Shown: positions 33,508 through 46,600 of the stretch, in pieces
How positions within the stretch are numbered: position 1 is the first letter of the stretch
How the letters are laid out: the number at the start of each line of letters is the position of its first letter
Source of the DNA: Coenobita brevimanus
Taxonomy: Eukaryota; Arthropoda; Malacostraca; Decapoda; Coenobitidae
DNA: 64,000 nt
Reading direction: 5' to 3'
Assembly (NCBI GenBank): GCA_032717465.1
Contig: CM064713.1
Coordinates: forward strand, 258,501 to 322,500
Program-made: the position numbers and the translations under genes
Notes under the pieces: generated by a model
Databases searched by the model: none
What the model was told of the DNA's origin: nothing
The model's input: only the letters and a program-made list of their open reading frames with translations

Positions 33508-33801
33508 GTGGCATCAGAGGCTTCGTAGCGCCGCATACTAAGCAATTTGTTTTGCCTATTATCCCTTACACCGCGGGCATGTTTCCCAATGTTTTGCGTG
33601 TCCCGCGGGGTTATTCGGGCTCCGACAGACTCTCAAAAAATATTTGCCAAAAATCAGTTACCAGACCTAGAACATTAAAATTACATATGCATATGGCACA
33701 TACCTTCAGCTTTCTCCTGGGAGGTTTATTGAGCCTTCGTCATTACCGTAGGACTTGTGGAGACCTCTGAAGTTGGGTAACGAAGTCTCCACTTTACACT
33801 T
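33508..33801. mobile_element. MITE-like element, copy 2
   Basis: Left end GTGGCATCAGAGGCTTCGTA with TAAGCAATTTGTTTTGC. Right end GAAGTCTCCACTTTACACTT is inverted to the family's TIR. The middle is longer than in the other copies. Confidence 0.5.
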
Positions 33802-34749
33802 CCCGACAACCCATAATATGATTACCACAGCCAGATATTAACACTATAAACACTACTCTATGATTATCAAGTAGTTTGGGATCCATACTCCAAAAAAAAA
33901 AAAAAAAAACTGCGAAAGCAATGAAAATTACGAGCGCGTATGACCTGCCCACTTGCGCTAGTTCGCTGTTGGTATTCTGTCATTTATTATTCATAAAACC
34001 CCTCACACTTTATATTTCTATTACTATATAACACTTATATATATCTACAGTCTTTATCCATAAGTTTCCTTCAGTAGTATTAGTTTATTGTCACTGTAGG
34101 GATTCAATTTCTTTCAGTAAAATACGTAGCATTCACTTTCTCGTCCTGTATACTAGCATTGAGAGTGAATGTCACTTTCATCTTCACTCTCATAACTCAT
34201 AGTATTCAGACATGCTAGAGTGAAACTTTCACTTTCATTACTCCTAGTATATATACTCGTATTCTTATAATACTACTCATTTACATTTCTATTTACGTTC
34301 TTTATTGTATTTACGTTATTTACATTTCTATTTTATTTACACTGTGTTGTGCACTGTCACCTGAAGTAACTTATAAAACTATTTTCCACTGTTTACGTAT
34401 ATTTACATTCATTACTTTCACTTGCTGTTTACACATTATTTACAGTTCCACTGGCACTGTTTTACTCAATAGAAAGCTCGTAGTCACTCTTTTATCAATT
34501 GTCAGCCCTTTACCTCTTTCCACACGAGGTTTAGTAGGGGGTAAAGGTCACAGGGCCATTTGCATGGGGGTTAAAAGTGGCTGAAGTTAGCAGGAGCACA
34601 CAAACGTACCTTCACATTGGAAGATGAGAGTGACCTGATAAGGGTGGGCCGGGGTGGTGGCCTACCTAGGGAAATGCATTACTGCCAACGTAAACCTCTT
34701 GACAGCAGCTAATATATAGCAGTGAAATGATTGGCAGGAAATCTAGACA
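33802..34749. other. AT-rich stretch, nothing resolved
   Basis: AT-rich, with a run of about 20 A near 33892-33909 and loosely repeated CACTTTCAT segments at 34160-34240. No gene is supported. Confidence 0.5.
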
Positions 34750-35274
34750 ATACATTATAAATTAGGTAGTTCCAGGTGAATGTAAATATCACTTAGGCTT
34801 CTCCCTTCCCTCCTTATATGTATATTTATTACGAAAATAGATTATACGGCATATTTCAAGGGGAAATAAACAGCGAAATTTAGCGAACGAGTGCACGTGA
34901 GTTGTCAGGTGATAATTAGCCAATTCCAGGTGTATGGCACTATCACATACCTTATTTCTTTTTTGTATATATTATTTGGTATAAGAATTGAGCATAGGGC
35001 TTATTTCAATGGATGAGATCAGTGGAAAATTCCAGGGAAGATTTACTTAGCGTGGAATACAGTGTGATGGCCTGCAATAATTAGGTAGTTCCAGGTGAAT
35101 ATAAATATCACTTAGGCTTCTCCCTTCCTTCCTTATATATATTTTTATTACGAAAATAGATGATACAACATATTTCAAGGGGAAATAAACAGCGAAAACT
35201 AGCTAACGAATGCACGTGAGGTGTTGTCAGGTGATAATTAGCCAATTCTAGGTGTATGGCACTCTCACTTACCC
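34750..35274. repeat. Satellite-like dimer (~165-bp monomers, 330-bp period)
   Basis: AATTAGGTAGTTCCAGGTGA starts at 34760 and 35090. The related AATTAGCCAATTC(C/T)AGGTGT starts at about 34915 and 35236. The monomers alternate A-B-A-B. The last B is cut at CACTTACC by the RTE copy 2 insertion. Confidence 0.75.
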
Positions 35275-36705
35275 CCCCTGAGGGTAGGGGGGGTTTTCAA
35301 GAATACTCCCCCAGTATCCCTGCTTGTCGTAAAAGGCGACTAAAGGGGTTGGCGGTTGGTTAGTGCCCCTCCCCGGAAAACAACTAACTAAAAAAACAAA
35401 CAATAAGCCTTGGACAAGGACTGACCAAACGATGACGACCAAGGACCGGACAAAGGACATGGTTATCGGAACGTGGAATGTAAGGGGAGCGAATGATGAG
35501 GTGAAAGAGAGAGAGTTTGTCCAGGTGCTGGAGGGTGCGAAAGTGGATGTATGTGGAATAACTGAAACAAAATGGAGAGGAGAAAGTGTGAGAGAATGGG
35601 AGTATGGATGGGGTATATGTGCAGGAATAGGTGAGAATGAGAGGGCAAAGGAAGGAGTATGTATAGTTGTGAGTAAAAGATGGAAGAAGAGCATAAGACA
35701 GTAGGGATCAGTTGGGTCAAGGATTGTGTGGGTAAAGTTGAAAGTTGGAATACAAATGTGGGCGATTGTGTGTGTGTATGCGCCAACGCAAGATCGTGCT
35801 AGAAGAGTGAGAGAAGAGTTCTGGACAAATGCAAAAGTGTGCATGGAAAAGTTTGGAAGGATTGCGAGAGTGTTTTTGATCGGTGATATGAATGGTAAAG
35901 TTAGGAATGTGAAGGTGGAGGGAATAGTTGGTGAGTGGGGTGTGCCTGCTAAGATAGATGAGAATGGGAGTGCGTTAGTGGACATTTGTGCTGGGAGGGG
36001 GTTGGTGATAGCCAATACCCTCTTCAGACACAAAATGATCCACAGGTATACATGGTGATTGATGAGAAGGGTGGGTGGTGAACTGAATGAAAGGAAGGCA
36101 ATGATTGATTATGTGTGTGTGGATGAAAGGATGCAAAGATGTGTAATGGATGCAAGAGCTTATAGAGGTTGGGGGAGTGGACTTTCTGACCACTACTTGG
36201 TGGTGGCCAGAATTAGGATTCAAGTAAGATGGAGGAATAGAAGAAGGGAAAGACGAGAGGAAGGAGTAGTTGCAAGGAGAGTGGAAAGGTTACAAGAGGA
36301 TGAGAAAAAGGCAGAGTATAAGAGAGAAGTGGAGGAACGATTGGGCAAATATGAACTGGAGCAGATGGGAGACGTTGTGTGTAGGATATTTACAGAAGAA
36401 ATATGTGTAGCATGTGATGTGGTGTGTGGAAGGAAGAGAAGACGGAGGGGGGTGCAAGGAACATCGTGGTGGACTGAAGAGGTGAGACAGGCTGTGGCAC
36501 AAAAGAAGAAAGCATACAATGAATGGATGAGAAATAGGGGCGTGGAAGAAGTTGAGAGGCGGAAGAGAGAGTTATATGTAGAAAGAAAGAGAGAGGTGAA
36601 AAGATTAGTAAGAGAGAGTAAGAAGAGAGTGGATGAGGAATTTGGAAGGAATTTGAATGTAAAGTGGAGGGACTGCAAGAAAATGTTCTGGAAAGAGGTG
36701 AAATG
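35275..36705 (+). mobile_element. RTE-type element, copy 2: intact 5' end, 3' part lost
   Basis: A GC-rich 5' leader includes TTGTCGTAAAAGGCGACTAA. The endonuclease follows from ATG 35432 (MVIGTWNVRGAND, ITETKWRG, IGDMNGKVR, intact SDH near 36186), then the linker. It shows TAG stops at 35702 and near 36057. It ends at WRDCKKMFWKEVK where a minus-strand jockey-like element begins; no RT or tail is present. Together with copy 1 it covers the whole element. Confidence 0.88.
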
Positions 36706-39095
36706 ATCTTTCCAAGATAAGTCCCTAGTGAATGAAACCCCAAGCATGTTCAAGGATGATGCAGGATTCAGTTGGATATTATTAAACATTAGTGGGTACA
36801 CCTGTGGAAGATGCTGTCGGGTTGATAGGTGTAAGAACTGAATCTTTGATGCATTAAAAACAACCAGATTATTTTTACCCCAGTCAGAGATACGAGCCAA
36901 GTCAGACATTAGGTGTGCCATAGCCTCATCCCTTGTTTACTGAAGTAACTGCTGAGATGGACGTTGCAGGAACCGAATGGAAAGGTGAAGAGCGCAGTCA
37001 TCAGTGTATGAATGGATAGGGTTAGATGTACAGCATAGAAGGTCATTGATGAATAAAAGGAAGAGAGTTGGTGATAGGACAGAGCCATGAGGATCACCAC
37101 CGTTGATAGATCTAGGTGAAGAACGATGGCCGTCTACAACAGCATACATAGAACGACCAGAAAGAAAGCTATTGATGAAGGCACAGATAAAAGGATAGAA
37201 ATCGTAAGAGGGCAGTTTGGAAATTAAATATTTATGCCACACTCGATCGAAAGTCTTTGAGATGTCAAGTACAATGGCAAAGCTTTTCCCAAAGTCCCGA
37301 AAGGAGGATGACCAGGAGTCTGAAAGGTAGGCGAGAAGATCGCCAGTGGAGCGTCCCTGACGGAACGCATATTGATGATCAGAAAGAAGGTTGTGATAGG
37401 AAAGATGTTTTAAAATTTTTCTATTAAGAATTGACTCGAAAACTTTTGAGATATAGGATGTTAAAACAATTGGACGATAGTTAGAGGGTTGGGAGTGATC
37501 ACTCTTCTTTGGAACTGGCTGAATGAGAGCAAACTTCCAGCAAGAAGAAAAGGTACAAGTTGATAAACAAAGGCGAAAGAGTTTGCCTAGGCAGGGTGTA
37601 AGCACAGAAGCACAGTTCGTGAGAACAGCAGGAGGGACTCCATCAGGCCCATATGCCTTATTAGTACTGAGGCCTGTGACGGCAGAAAATACATCAGCTG
37701 AAGAATTTTTGATATCAGCCATGAGGCAGTCAGAGGGGGGAAGTGATGGAGGAACAGCATCAGAATCGTTTAAGGTGGAATTTGAGGAGAAAGTCTGAGC
37801 GAAGAGCTCTGCTTTATCAGTAGAAATAGCTACAGAGCCATCAGAGTAGAAAAAAGGAGGGAAGGATGATGAGGTAAAGTTGTTAGAAAGGTTTTTGGCA
37901 ACGTGTCAGAAGGAGCGGGAAGAATTTGAGTTGGAGAGTTGAGAGCATTTAGTATGGATGATATTATTTTTGGCAGAGCGAAGAACAGACTTAGCACGAT
38001 TCTGGGCAGAAACATATAAAAGATGCGATTCAGGGGTGGGTTGGCTCCAGTACCTTTTATAGGCCCTCTCCTTGTTGTGGACGGCATTAGAACAAGCATG
38101 ATTAAACCAAGGCTTTCTTGCATTAGTCAAGGATATGAGAAACGAATGTATGCTTCCATGCCCGAGAGAATAACCTCCGTAATGCACAAGGCACTCAGAT
38201 GGCTCCCGGCCATGGAGCAATAATCATTGCATGGAAAATCAAAGAAGTACTGCCTGAGGGCCTCCCAATCCGCAGCTCCAAAGTGCCACAGACGACGTTT
38301 CCCTGGAGGGTTCACAGGCTGTACCGCAGCGATAGGACAGGTTAAGGTGATAAGGTTGTGATCGGAGGAGCCCAATGGAGAAAAAAGATTAACAGTGTAA
38401 GCAGAAGGATTAGTTGTAAGGAAGAAGTCAAGTATGTTGTAGCTCTCTCCAAGGCGGTCAGGGATACAGGTAGGGTGCTGTACAAGATGCTCTAGGTCAT
38501 TAAGGATAAAAGAGGTGTAGGCTTGTTCACCAGGTGGATCAGTAAAAGCAGAGGAGAGCCAGAGGTGGTGGTGAACATTGAAATCTCCTAAAATGGAGAT
38601 TTCAGAGAAAGGAGAATTGGATAGAATGCGTTCCATCGTAGAAGTATGATAGTCAAAGAATTTTTGATTATCATACTTAAACAGCGCAGATATATTTAGT
38701 CAGAGAATGACAGGAAAGCCGAAGCCAGAGTCTAGAGAATTCAGAAGGATCGAGTTCAGTAACACGAAAGCAAGATAAGTCGTTGTGTATATAAACACAA
38801 CAGCCACCTTTGGCTTTGAAATGACTATAGAGAAAGTAGGGGGATACACAAAAGGGTCTGCTGTCAGTCGCCTCAGACAGCTGAGTCTCAGTTAGAAAAA
38901 GGTGAGGTTTAGAGAAGGAAAGATGGTGCTCAACAGAGCAAAAGTTAGAGGAAAGGCCACGAATGTTGCAGAAATGAAGAAGAAGAGAGTCAGACAGTGG
39001 TTCCATGCAGCTCGAGTCGTCACCGGGAGAGGGGTGGAAAGTGGGGGCATTTATGGTCCCCCCCCTTGGGGACTCCGAGGCCAAGTGTTGTACTC
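36706..39095 (-). mobile_element. Jockey-like non-LTR retrotransposon, 3' end missing
   Basis: Read on the minus strand. The ORF2 endonuclease (39090-38130) has LLLHFCNIRGLSSNF, HLFLTETQLSE, ILGDFNVHHHLWLSS and an intact SDH in SPLGSSDHNLITL. The RT (37722-36750) has NKAYGPDGVPPAVL, PVPKKSDHSQPSNYRPIV, FRQGRSTGDLLAYLSD, ISKTFDRVWHKYL, GSVLSPTLFLLFINDLL, a YTDD catalytic box and SKIQFLHLSTRQ. It stops at the junction near 36706, losing the RT thumb and 3' UTR. Several frameshifts occur, for example near 37930 and 38660. Confidence 0.88.
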
Positions 39096-41575
39096 CCATG
39101 TTGAATTGGTGGGGGATAGGAGGATGAATAGCTCCATGAGGCAGTGATGTGTCCCTCGCTGTGGTAAAAAGCTGTACAGTCGGGGCGAGAGCTTGTTCTG
39201 CAGCCTAAAGAAGAGTCTTGTGAGGAGGATGAGTTCTAGTACTTTACTGAAGCAGGAGGTGAGGGAAACAGGTTGGAATTTATCAGTGCCAGGTTTTGGA
39301 ATAGGCATGATTGTACTGCTGGTCCAGGCTTGTGGCACGTATCCCACACGGACGAAAAGGTTGAATAGCTGGAGAAGGGGATTACCAGGAACTCTCAGGA
39401 GGACACGGAGGACAGAAAAAGTGATGCCATAATCACCTGGAGCCGTTACTCTACCCCTGGCGAGGGCCTGTCGCAATTCATCGTCTTTTATAGCCACACC
39501 ATCCACATCGTCTGTCCTCAGTAAAGCAGCGGTGAGACGGAGAGCACAAAAGTTTTTCTGGGTGGAGAGCGCGTCCTGTATGTGTGCGGAAAGGGCGCAC
39601 GCCTGTGACTGTGCAGACCAGGCATCTACAAGATCCTAAGTGTACTGTGCTGGACTGTGGTGGAGGACACTAGGGGGCTTCTTAACAACTTTGTTGATAA
39701 GGCACCACATGGAACCAACAGTCGTTTCATGGTTGCTGCTATCGGTAAGTTTATGGCACGAATCAGTATAAACACAGTGCTGGAAAGCAACTAGATCATC
39801 CCTTGACAATCGATACCGATGGAGACTCTCGGGAGAAGGTCGTCTTTGAAAGGCAAGACCTTCTTCCATAGCCTTCCTCTCTGCCTGAGTGTTGCAATTA
39901 TCCAGAGTCTAGGTGCGGGCATCATGATGGCGCGTAATGTGTGACCTGCTGACATAATGGGTGTAGACGTCATGCGTGGAGCTGACAAGTGATGAATACA
40001 ACTTTTCAGGACATTGAAGGTCAAACGTGGGAAGAAGGTTGGTCATATGGGAGATGTATGTAGGGCAGTACTTGGGTGGGACTGTAATGCGAGTGTATCT
40101 GTGTACAGGAGAAGGTGTGGCAGGGAGGGAATAATGAAGACTGAGAGCGATGTAATCAGAGAAGAGAGCAGGGATAGATGAACACCTGACCCACGATGCT
40201 ACGAGGCCGGATATAAGGACGTGATCTAGTGTGCCTCCTCGAGAGTGTGTGGCCCCACCGGTGTCCCAGTGGGTGAGCTGATTACGATGAATATACTCAA
40301 GAAGTTTAGTCCCGTTACAGCTAACGGTGGCAGAAAGGTCCCCCAAAGCAGGGTGTCGGGCATTATAATCCCCCATGTACATCATGCCACGGATAGTGGG
40401 AGCTGGGAGAGCAGCTGTATTCAACTTGCCTAGCACAGAGTACACATTGCACAACCGAATTGTGCCACTTCCAATGGTGACCTCAAGAAACTGAAAGCTT
40501 GTCTCGTCGTCTACAGAGCTTTGGAGGAAACGGTGCTGGATGGAGGAGTGGACATATGTGGCAAGTCCATACTCGCAGCCCACCTCTCGCCGAGGCAACA
40601 CCTCCACCGCTGTTCCCGGCGGGACCAGCTCTCCACTGCAGTCCTTTTAGCCGAGGGACAGGCCTGTCCTCCATCTAATGGGAGTGCCCTGTCAGCCCAC
40701 CAGGAGGTTGAGGCTCGTCCGCCCACTTTTACCTGGCCGACCACCCTTCCTCCGCCAATACCTTGACTGGGGTTGTGCCCTCGTGATCACCTGGACCGGG
40801 CCTGACCTTTATGCATCCACCTGCTGCAGTGGAGAGCTGGAGCGAGTGAATGGGGGTTGAGCCGTTGAGGGCGGAGTCGGGACGCTTCGATCCTGAGCTT
40901 CGGCGCCCTTACCATCGGCGCCGTTTCGTTCACCAAGCTCTCGTCCCTCTCCGCCCTCTACGAACATCTGAGCAGCCGGCCGCCAACCATCATCGAGTCG
41001 TTTGGGGATCCACCTGAGCTTGCCGGCACCCCTTTTCATCTGGCGCCGTTCAGTCTATTGCTCTCTCTCCCCCTTGCCTCGTCGATCATCGGGCTGTTGT
41101 CTCCACCATCGCCTCGTTCCCTTCCTCTGCCGCCCTTGCCCTGTCTGCCAGTCTGCTGTCCGCGCTTTGCTCCTTCATTGGAGCCTTTATTTCGCTTTTC
41201 CCTGGCGGGCTCTCATGTTTGCCCGTTCCCCACCATGCTGTGGGGAGAATATTCCACAAACAAACAAACAGGCAAGTCCATTCCTAACTCGATGGACATA
41301 AGAAATATAACCACTGAGAGTGGGTGCCTCTACCCCGAGTAGTACACAACTAACAAAGGATTCCTGAATGAAAATAATATCCAGGTGGCGACTGTATACA
41401 TATCCTTTGAGTGCAGTAAGTTTAGACCGGTTAGTAACACCACAGGCATTCCAAGAGATGACATGCAATTGTGCCATGTTACCAAACTTTGCCGTGACAT
41501 TTGCGGAGGCCAGATGAGGAAGTGTTCCTTTGTTAAGGTGTTGTAGTTCCGGTCTAGAAAGAGAACCCCGCTCAG
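39096..41575 (-). mobile_element. I/R1-like non-LTR retrotransposon, interrupted and 3'-truncated
   Basis: On the minus strand: the start of the endonuclease (41477-41280, LHVISWNACGVTNRSKLTAL, DIIFIQESFV) is split by a 700-bp insertion. It continues 40560-39990 with MGDYNARHPALGD, SRGGTLDHVL and FSDYIALSL (Tyr in place of the catalytic His). Then come a linker and RT (39506-39110) with KDDELRQALARGRVTAPGDY, IPIPKPGTDKFQPVSLTSC and LSPRLYSFLPQRGTHHCLME. The RT ends where the jockey-like element starts. Family placement is tentative. Confidence 0.8.
40571..41270 (+). mobile_element. 700-bp GC-rich retroposon with 11-bp target duplication
   Basis: GGCAAGTCCAT occurs at 40560-40570 and 41271-41281, exactly flanking the insert. 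The insert ends in an (ACAA)n tail (about 41254-41270), so it is a + strand retroposed copy. The endonuclease reading of the host element (GLA|TYVHSS) is restored if it is removed. It is GC-rich with CpGs. No RT, A/B boxes or conserved protein are recognised. Confidence 0.8.
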
Positions 41576-42670
41576 TCGCTGGTGTCTTTAGGACGAGAAG
41601 TCGATCTAAAAACGTCCAGTATAACAGTACCCAGGTATTTGAACTCTCTCACTAGTTCCAGTCTCACTCCATTCGCTGTAACATCACACTGGGAGTCACC
41701 TTCTCTCTCAATAACCATCTCTTTACTCTTCTCCATTTACTCTCAAGGTGCGACGCTCACAGACATCTGCATTTGTCTACCAGTTAAGCTCTTGTCATGT
41801 ATTTGCAAGCAGCACTAAATCATCAGCATACAACAAATTTGAGATATTCCATCCATCACCATTCATTACCGACGCCATACCTCTCCATTACTCGTGTTTT
41901 CACTTCTCTCATCACCCCATCCATATATACGCGTATATTGAACAACCATGGGGACATCATACAACCCTGTCGCACGCCCACATTGATCGTGAACTATTCA
42001 TTTAGGTGCTCATTTACCCTTACCCATGCCTCACTACCATCATAAAAACTCTTGGCAGCACCTAGCAACTTACCATCTATACCGTACATGTGCAAAACCT
42101 TCCGCAGTCCTTCTCTGTAGAGATCAATTAAATGCCATAAACACCTTATAGTCCTTCTCACAAGCCTTCTCCACCATCTGCCTCACTGCAGATATTATTT
42201 TGATCCACTCATCCTCTGCCACTCTAAAAGTCACCCTGTTCGTCACTCACTAGGACTTCTGATATCTCTCTTACTTTCTCTATAATAATTCTTCCATACA
42301 CCTTCTCTACAACACTCAGTAGACTTATGCCAAGATAATTACACACACTTTGCTCACCTTTTATTTTTATACAGGGATACAATCACTTGCCTTTTTCCAC
42401 TCAACTGGCACGGTTTCACTCATCCATGCCTTCTTACTCATCTCCAACTAGCACTTCATTCCACTCTCACAACTACACTTAATCATCTCTGCATACACCT
42501 TATCAACCTCAGCTGCTTTCCAATTATTCAGCCGCTTCACAGCGTTCTTCACCTTTGCGAGTGTCACGTTTCTTGGCACTGCATTCCTTCTCTATTCACC
42601 CCCTAAACCAATCATGTTAACAGTTGCTTTGCTCTCTCCATTCCCATCCATCAGACTTTCAAAATATTCT
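41576..42670 (-). mobile_element. RTE-type RT fragment with YADD, decayed
   Basis: Minus strand: EYFESLMDGNGESKATVN, KVKNAVKRLNNWKAAEVDKV, MSPWLFNIRVYMDGVMREV, NLLYADDLVLLA (near 41830) and LELVREFKYLGTVI in order. Multiple stops. A different subfamily from the other RTE copies. Confidence 0.7.
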
Positions 42671-43030
42671 TTCCAAATCAGCAAAGATAAAGTACAGATC
42701 CCATTTCTTCTGTATGTACTTTTCCAGAAGCTGTTGGATAATAAATATGGCATCGGTGGTCTCCGTTCCTGTCATAAACCCAAACTGCATCTCATCAATA
42801 TTCACTCTTTCCCTCTGTCTCCATTATCTGTGTCAAAGTTTTATGCCTCTATAATTTCCTCTTTCCAGAGCATCACCCTTCCTCTTGTACACATTTACAA
42901 TCACGTTTTGGCCAGTCATCTGAGACAACACACTTATATAAAATTGTATTTATCAAATCGGTAACAAAACCCACTCCTACATCTCCTGAAACATTCAGAA
43001 TTTCAGCAGTCATTTCTGACACACTCCCTC
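42671..43030 (-). mobile_element. Fragment of the second RTE-type family
   Basis: Minus strand: AEILNVSGDVGVGFVTDLIN, GDALERGNYRGIKL, MQFGFMTGTETTDAIF and LLEKYIQKKWDLYFIFADLE. These match the element at 28430-31255 (29150-29520). Confidence 0.7.
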
Positions 43031-43199
43031 CCCCCTTTCACAGTGTGATGAAGTAGGGCCCAAAAAGCAAGGAAAAAGAAATACAGTACATGAGAGAGCC
43101 AGTCAACAGCATACCCAATGAAAATTAGCCACATACTTGTTAACCCACTACTTAAGCCCTCATAATACTGACTCCACCTCACAGGCTTACCCTAACTGA

Positions 43200-43610
43200 A
43201 CTATCGAGTAACCTGGGACTCATTTGTGTTACCTACGTGTCAGGAAGTAGATTAGCGGAGGGTTAGTGCCTCTACCCATAAAACAACTACAAGTCAAATG
43301 GCTACCCCTATAGGAATTATGAAGTGCATAATAAACTCAAATGGCTATGAAATTAAAGAGGAGGTACCAACCCCTTGTCTCACTCTTCCATACAAGATTC
43401 ATTATCAATGAACATTCATTGTATTGGATGCTATCTCCAACTAGGGCTGAAGTTTACAAATCATCATCTATATCTATAGTCAGATGCCATAATCCCTTCA
43501 GGGGTAGCCGTTTGACCTAGAGTTGTTTTATGGGTAAGGGCACTAACCCTCTGCCAACCCACTTGTTGACAAGGAGCTCATATGGGTCCTAGGTTACTCT
43601 ATTCATTTAG
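43200..43610. repeat. Inverted pair of ~115-bp retrotransposon-leader pieces
   Basis: 43225-43340 and the complement of 43470-43600 share GGGTTAGTGCC, TACCCATAAAACAACT, TCAAATGGCTACCCCT and ATTATG segments. They resemble the leader of RTE copy 2 (GGTTAGTGCCCCTCCCC...AACAACTAAC). Confidence 0.6.
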
Positions 43611-46600
43611 CATTATACTGTAATACAGATTTTTTAGATAAATATTTCTCATTCACCATTTGCTTTACAGAGCTGGACAGTCAAATGTTCTTCATATAGT
43701 TTCAACTATATCAACCTAACACTTCATTAATCACAACCCCATTTATTTATCTTCTATACAGCCAAAGGCAAAAGTGAAAAGACAGAATTCATATATAGAT
43801 GGTATATTTATTTTTGTAACACTGTGCTATATAAATGACTTCAAATAATAAAAAGTACATTAATAAATTTCTTCATAAAAACAATTTCCAATTCAACCAA
43901 ACAATATTTTCAACTTAAAAGTAAGAAATGGCAATCTTATCCCCATAATTCATTTTTTGGCAAATGAAGTCAATATTTCCTACAGTAAATTTATCCAGAT
44001 TTACAAAAGTAAATTTGTCCTCAAGAGCTTAACCATTACATTTTCTTTTCATTGAAATATTATTACTGTATTCCAAAATCAACAAAAGCAAATCTTATAC
44101 TGAATGTAGCATCTGAGGGCTCCAAGCTGAACAAGTTTAATAATTATAATAATGATATATAGTAAATTACTGGAAAATAAATGACAATGATGTTTTATAG
44201 CTACAGGCCAGAGTTTGTACATCCGGAACAATGTGGTCGGGCAATAACCTATATGACACTGATGTGCTTTTTTTTTCTTAAATCTTTATATATATACAAC
44301 AAAGGAACTAATTCTAACATGAAAAATGTGTAAAAATATATATCTCTGAAATTTTTTTAGCTTTTTCATTTTTCTCTCAAAAGTATCAAACCCCCAAAAA
44401 GTCACTGCGGATTAATGCATTTTTTAAATGTGAAAAACGGCACATCAGCTCACAAGGTATATATAGAGAGAGGAAATAAAAAAGCGTATAAAAAAAAAAA
44501 AAAGCTTTCGAAAAGTACAAAGACCTACTATATACATTACTAACCATATGTTTACATATGCTTGTTAAGGGGTGGGGAGGTGGCTTGGAGGAGAGGTATG
44601 GGACAAGAGGAAAAGGGAGGCTTAGTGAATGAATGGTAAAATATAATTGGGAGGAATAATTACATAAAAGTAACACATCTACCAACAGGGGTACATAAAA
44701 ATAAGGGTTGGAAAGGTCAGTGTACAGTATAAGCAGCAGAGATGCAGTGGTGAGACAGAACATAAAGCAAAAGAGGAAAAATAGATAATTTTAATAAGAT
44801 AAAATGACATCCATGAGCTATCCTTCAAGCCACCTTTATATAGCCAATAAACAAAACAAAAAACAATAATTCTGGCATAGAAGAAATTACAGCAATATCC
44901 AAAATAATGGCATAATTGCATTGAGGTAACTGTTAAGAAACTACACTGAAAAACTTAACGGAACATTTATAAAAATCACTTTTTCTATCTTCTCATAATG
45001 CTGAGAAGTATGAAAACAACATACACACTTCTTTATAAACATCTTTCCACTTTTGATTCATTTATTCCTTAATAATATATTTAAATTCTGGTATAAATGT
45101 TGGGTGAGGGTAACAGCTCTGTAAATGTGTAATTATTTTGCTTTAAGTACAAAACTGAGCAATGCAAAGGAGGGGGTCCATTATTAATTCTTTTATTTTT
45201 TAAGCTTACAATGAAGGCCTCATGGGAACAGGAAGAAGGCCAAAATGTGCAAGAGTTTCCTTTTGCGCTTCAGGGCGTTTTTAATTCCGCCAAGAAACTT
45301 TTCATATGGTTACCTTTTGAGCATCATGAACTGCGAGTGAAGCATTCAAAGGGGTTCGTAAGACACTACAGGTTTCTCCAGCATGTGAACTGTGTTGCTA
45401 AAACTATATAAAAAATGTACAATATCCCTACGACAAAGACTAACTTTACAAACAACTCCTATACACTTGTAATCATTGGCTTCCATGTTACGTATTAAAA
45501 GTACAAAGAGCATAAAAAAAGACACTCCTCTTGTGCACGTGCATATAAAACATACATACAGCACATGCGCATCAGCACACACACAACACATCATTAACCT
45601 CTCCAATCTGGCGACATTTTCTAATACAGTATACAGTACTCTTGTTACCACCAGATGATTATATTCAGTGCCAGGAGAGACATTTTGTAGAGATGAGATA
45701 GGAAACAAGTCTCTACTAACCCCCTCACAACCAAAGACCCTAAGTTTAAAAATCATCTGGTGGCAGCAAAAATAAAGTGGAAAATAAATTGCTGGACTGA
45801 AGAGATTAAGAGTACATGGTTACTTTGCTGATGTACAAGAATACATGTAGACAAACGATCCGTCAAACTGCACCACTCGCATTAGCAACTAACTAATTGG
45901 CTACATCTACAACTGTGGCAACAAAGTTTTACCAGCCACATATAATGTTATGTCTTTTTTGTTATGTCTGCCACTAGACTTGAGAATCAGGAATATGAGG
46001 ACATATACATACATACATTCAAATTTGTTAGTGGGGCTATGATGGGATAGATTCATATGTCTGAGACTTAAAGGAGGGTGAAGAAAACATTTGGTTACAG
46101 TAAGAGTAAAGTTACTAAGATTTTTGCTCTCAGAAATTTAATTTGTACCTGACAATCAGCTGGATTATCTTATGCTTTTCCCAAGCTTGAGCAGCTTCTC
46201 TTAGTTTAAATTACTGCAAGACTTAAGTTACTGAGACAACTTAAACGAGACAAAAAGAAAAAAAGATGAAAAGAAATACTTAGAAGAGCCACCACAAGCA
46301 CATACACATAATAAACATTCAAACAATAAATTCACACATTTCTGCATTTTATTCTAGGATCATGGCAAGCGATATAGATATATACTGTATATATATATAC
46401 ACTATATAAATAAAGGAACATACAACTGAGTTAATTAAGAATAACACTTGGATCATACTCATTCTTGACACTGAAAAAGCAAATATTAGTCCCAGCATAG
46501 GAAAAAAAAAAAGTAACTTTGGTATCAGACCTGCAGTGAAAAACAACTAAACAATCAACTTTCTGAGTTAAAAAAAAGAATCATTCAATAAGAATGAGAA

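Noticed and set aside
36220..36502. Minus-strand Ser/Leu/Phe-rich frames opposite RTE copy 2
   Set aside because: They are antisense shadows of the Lys/Arg/Glu-rich RTE linker.
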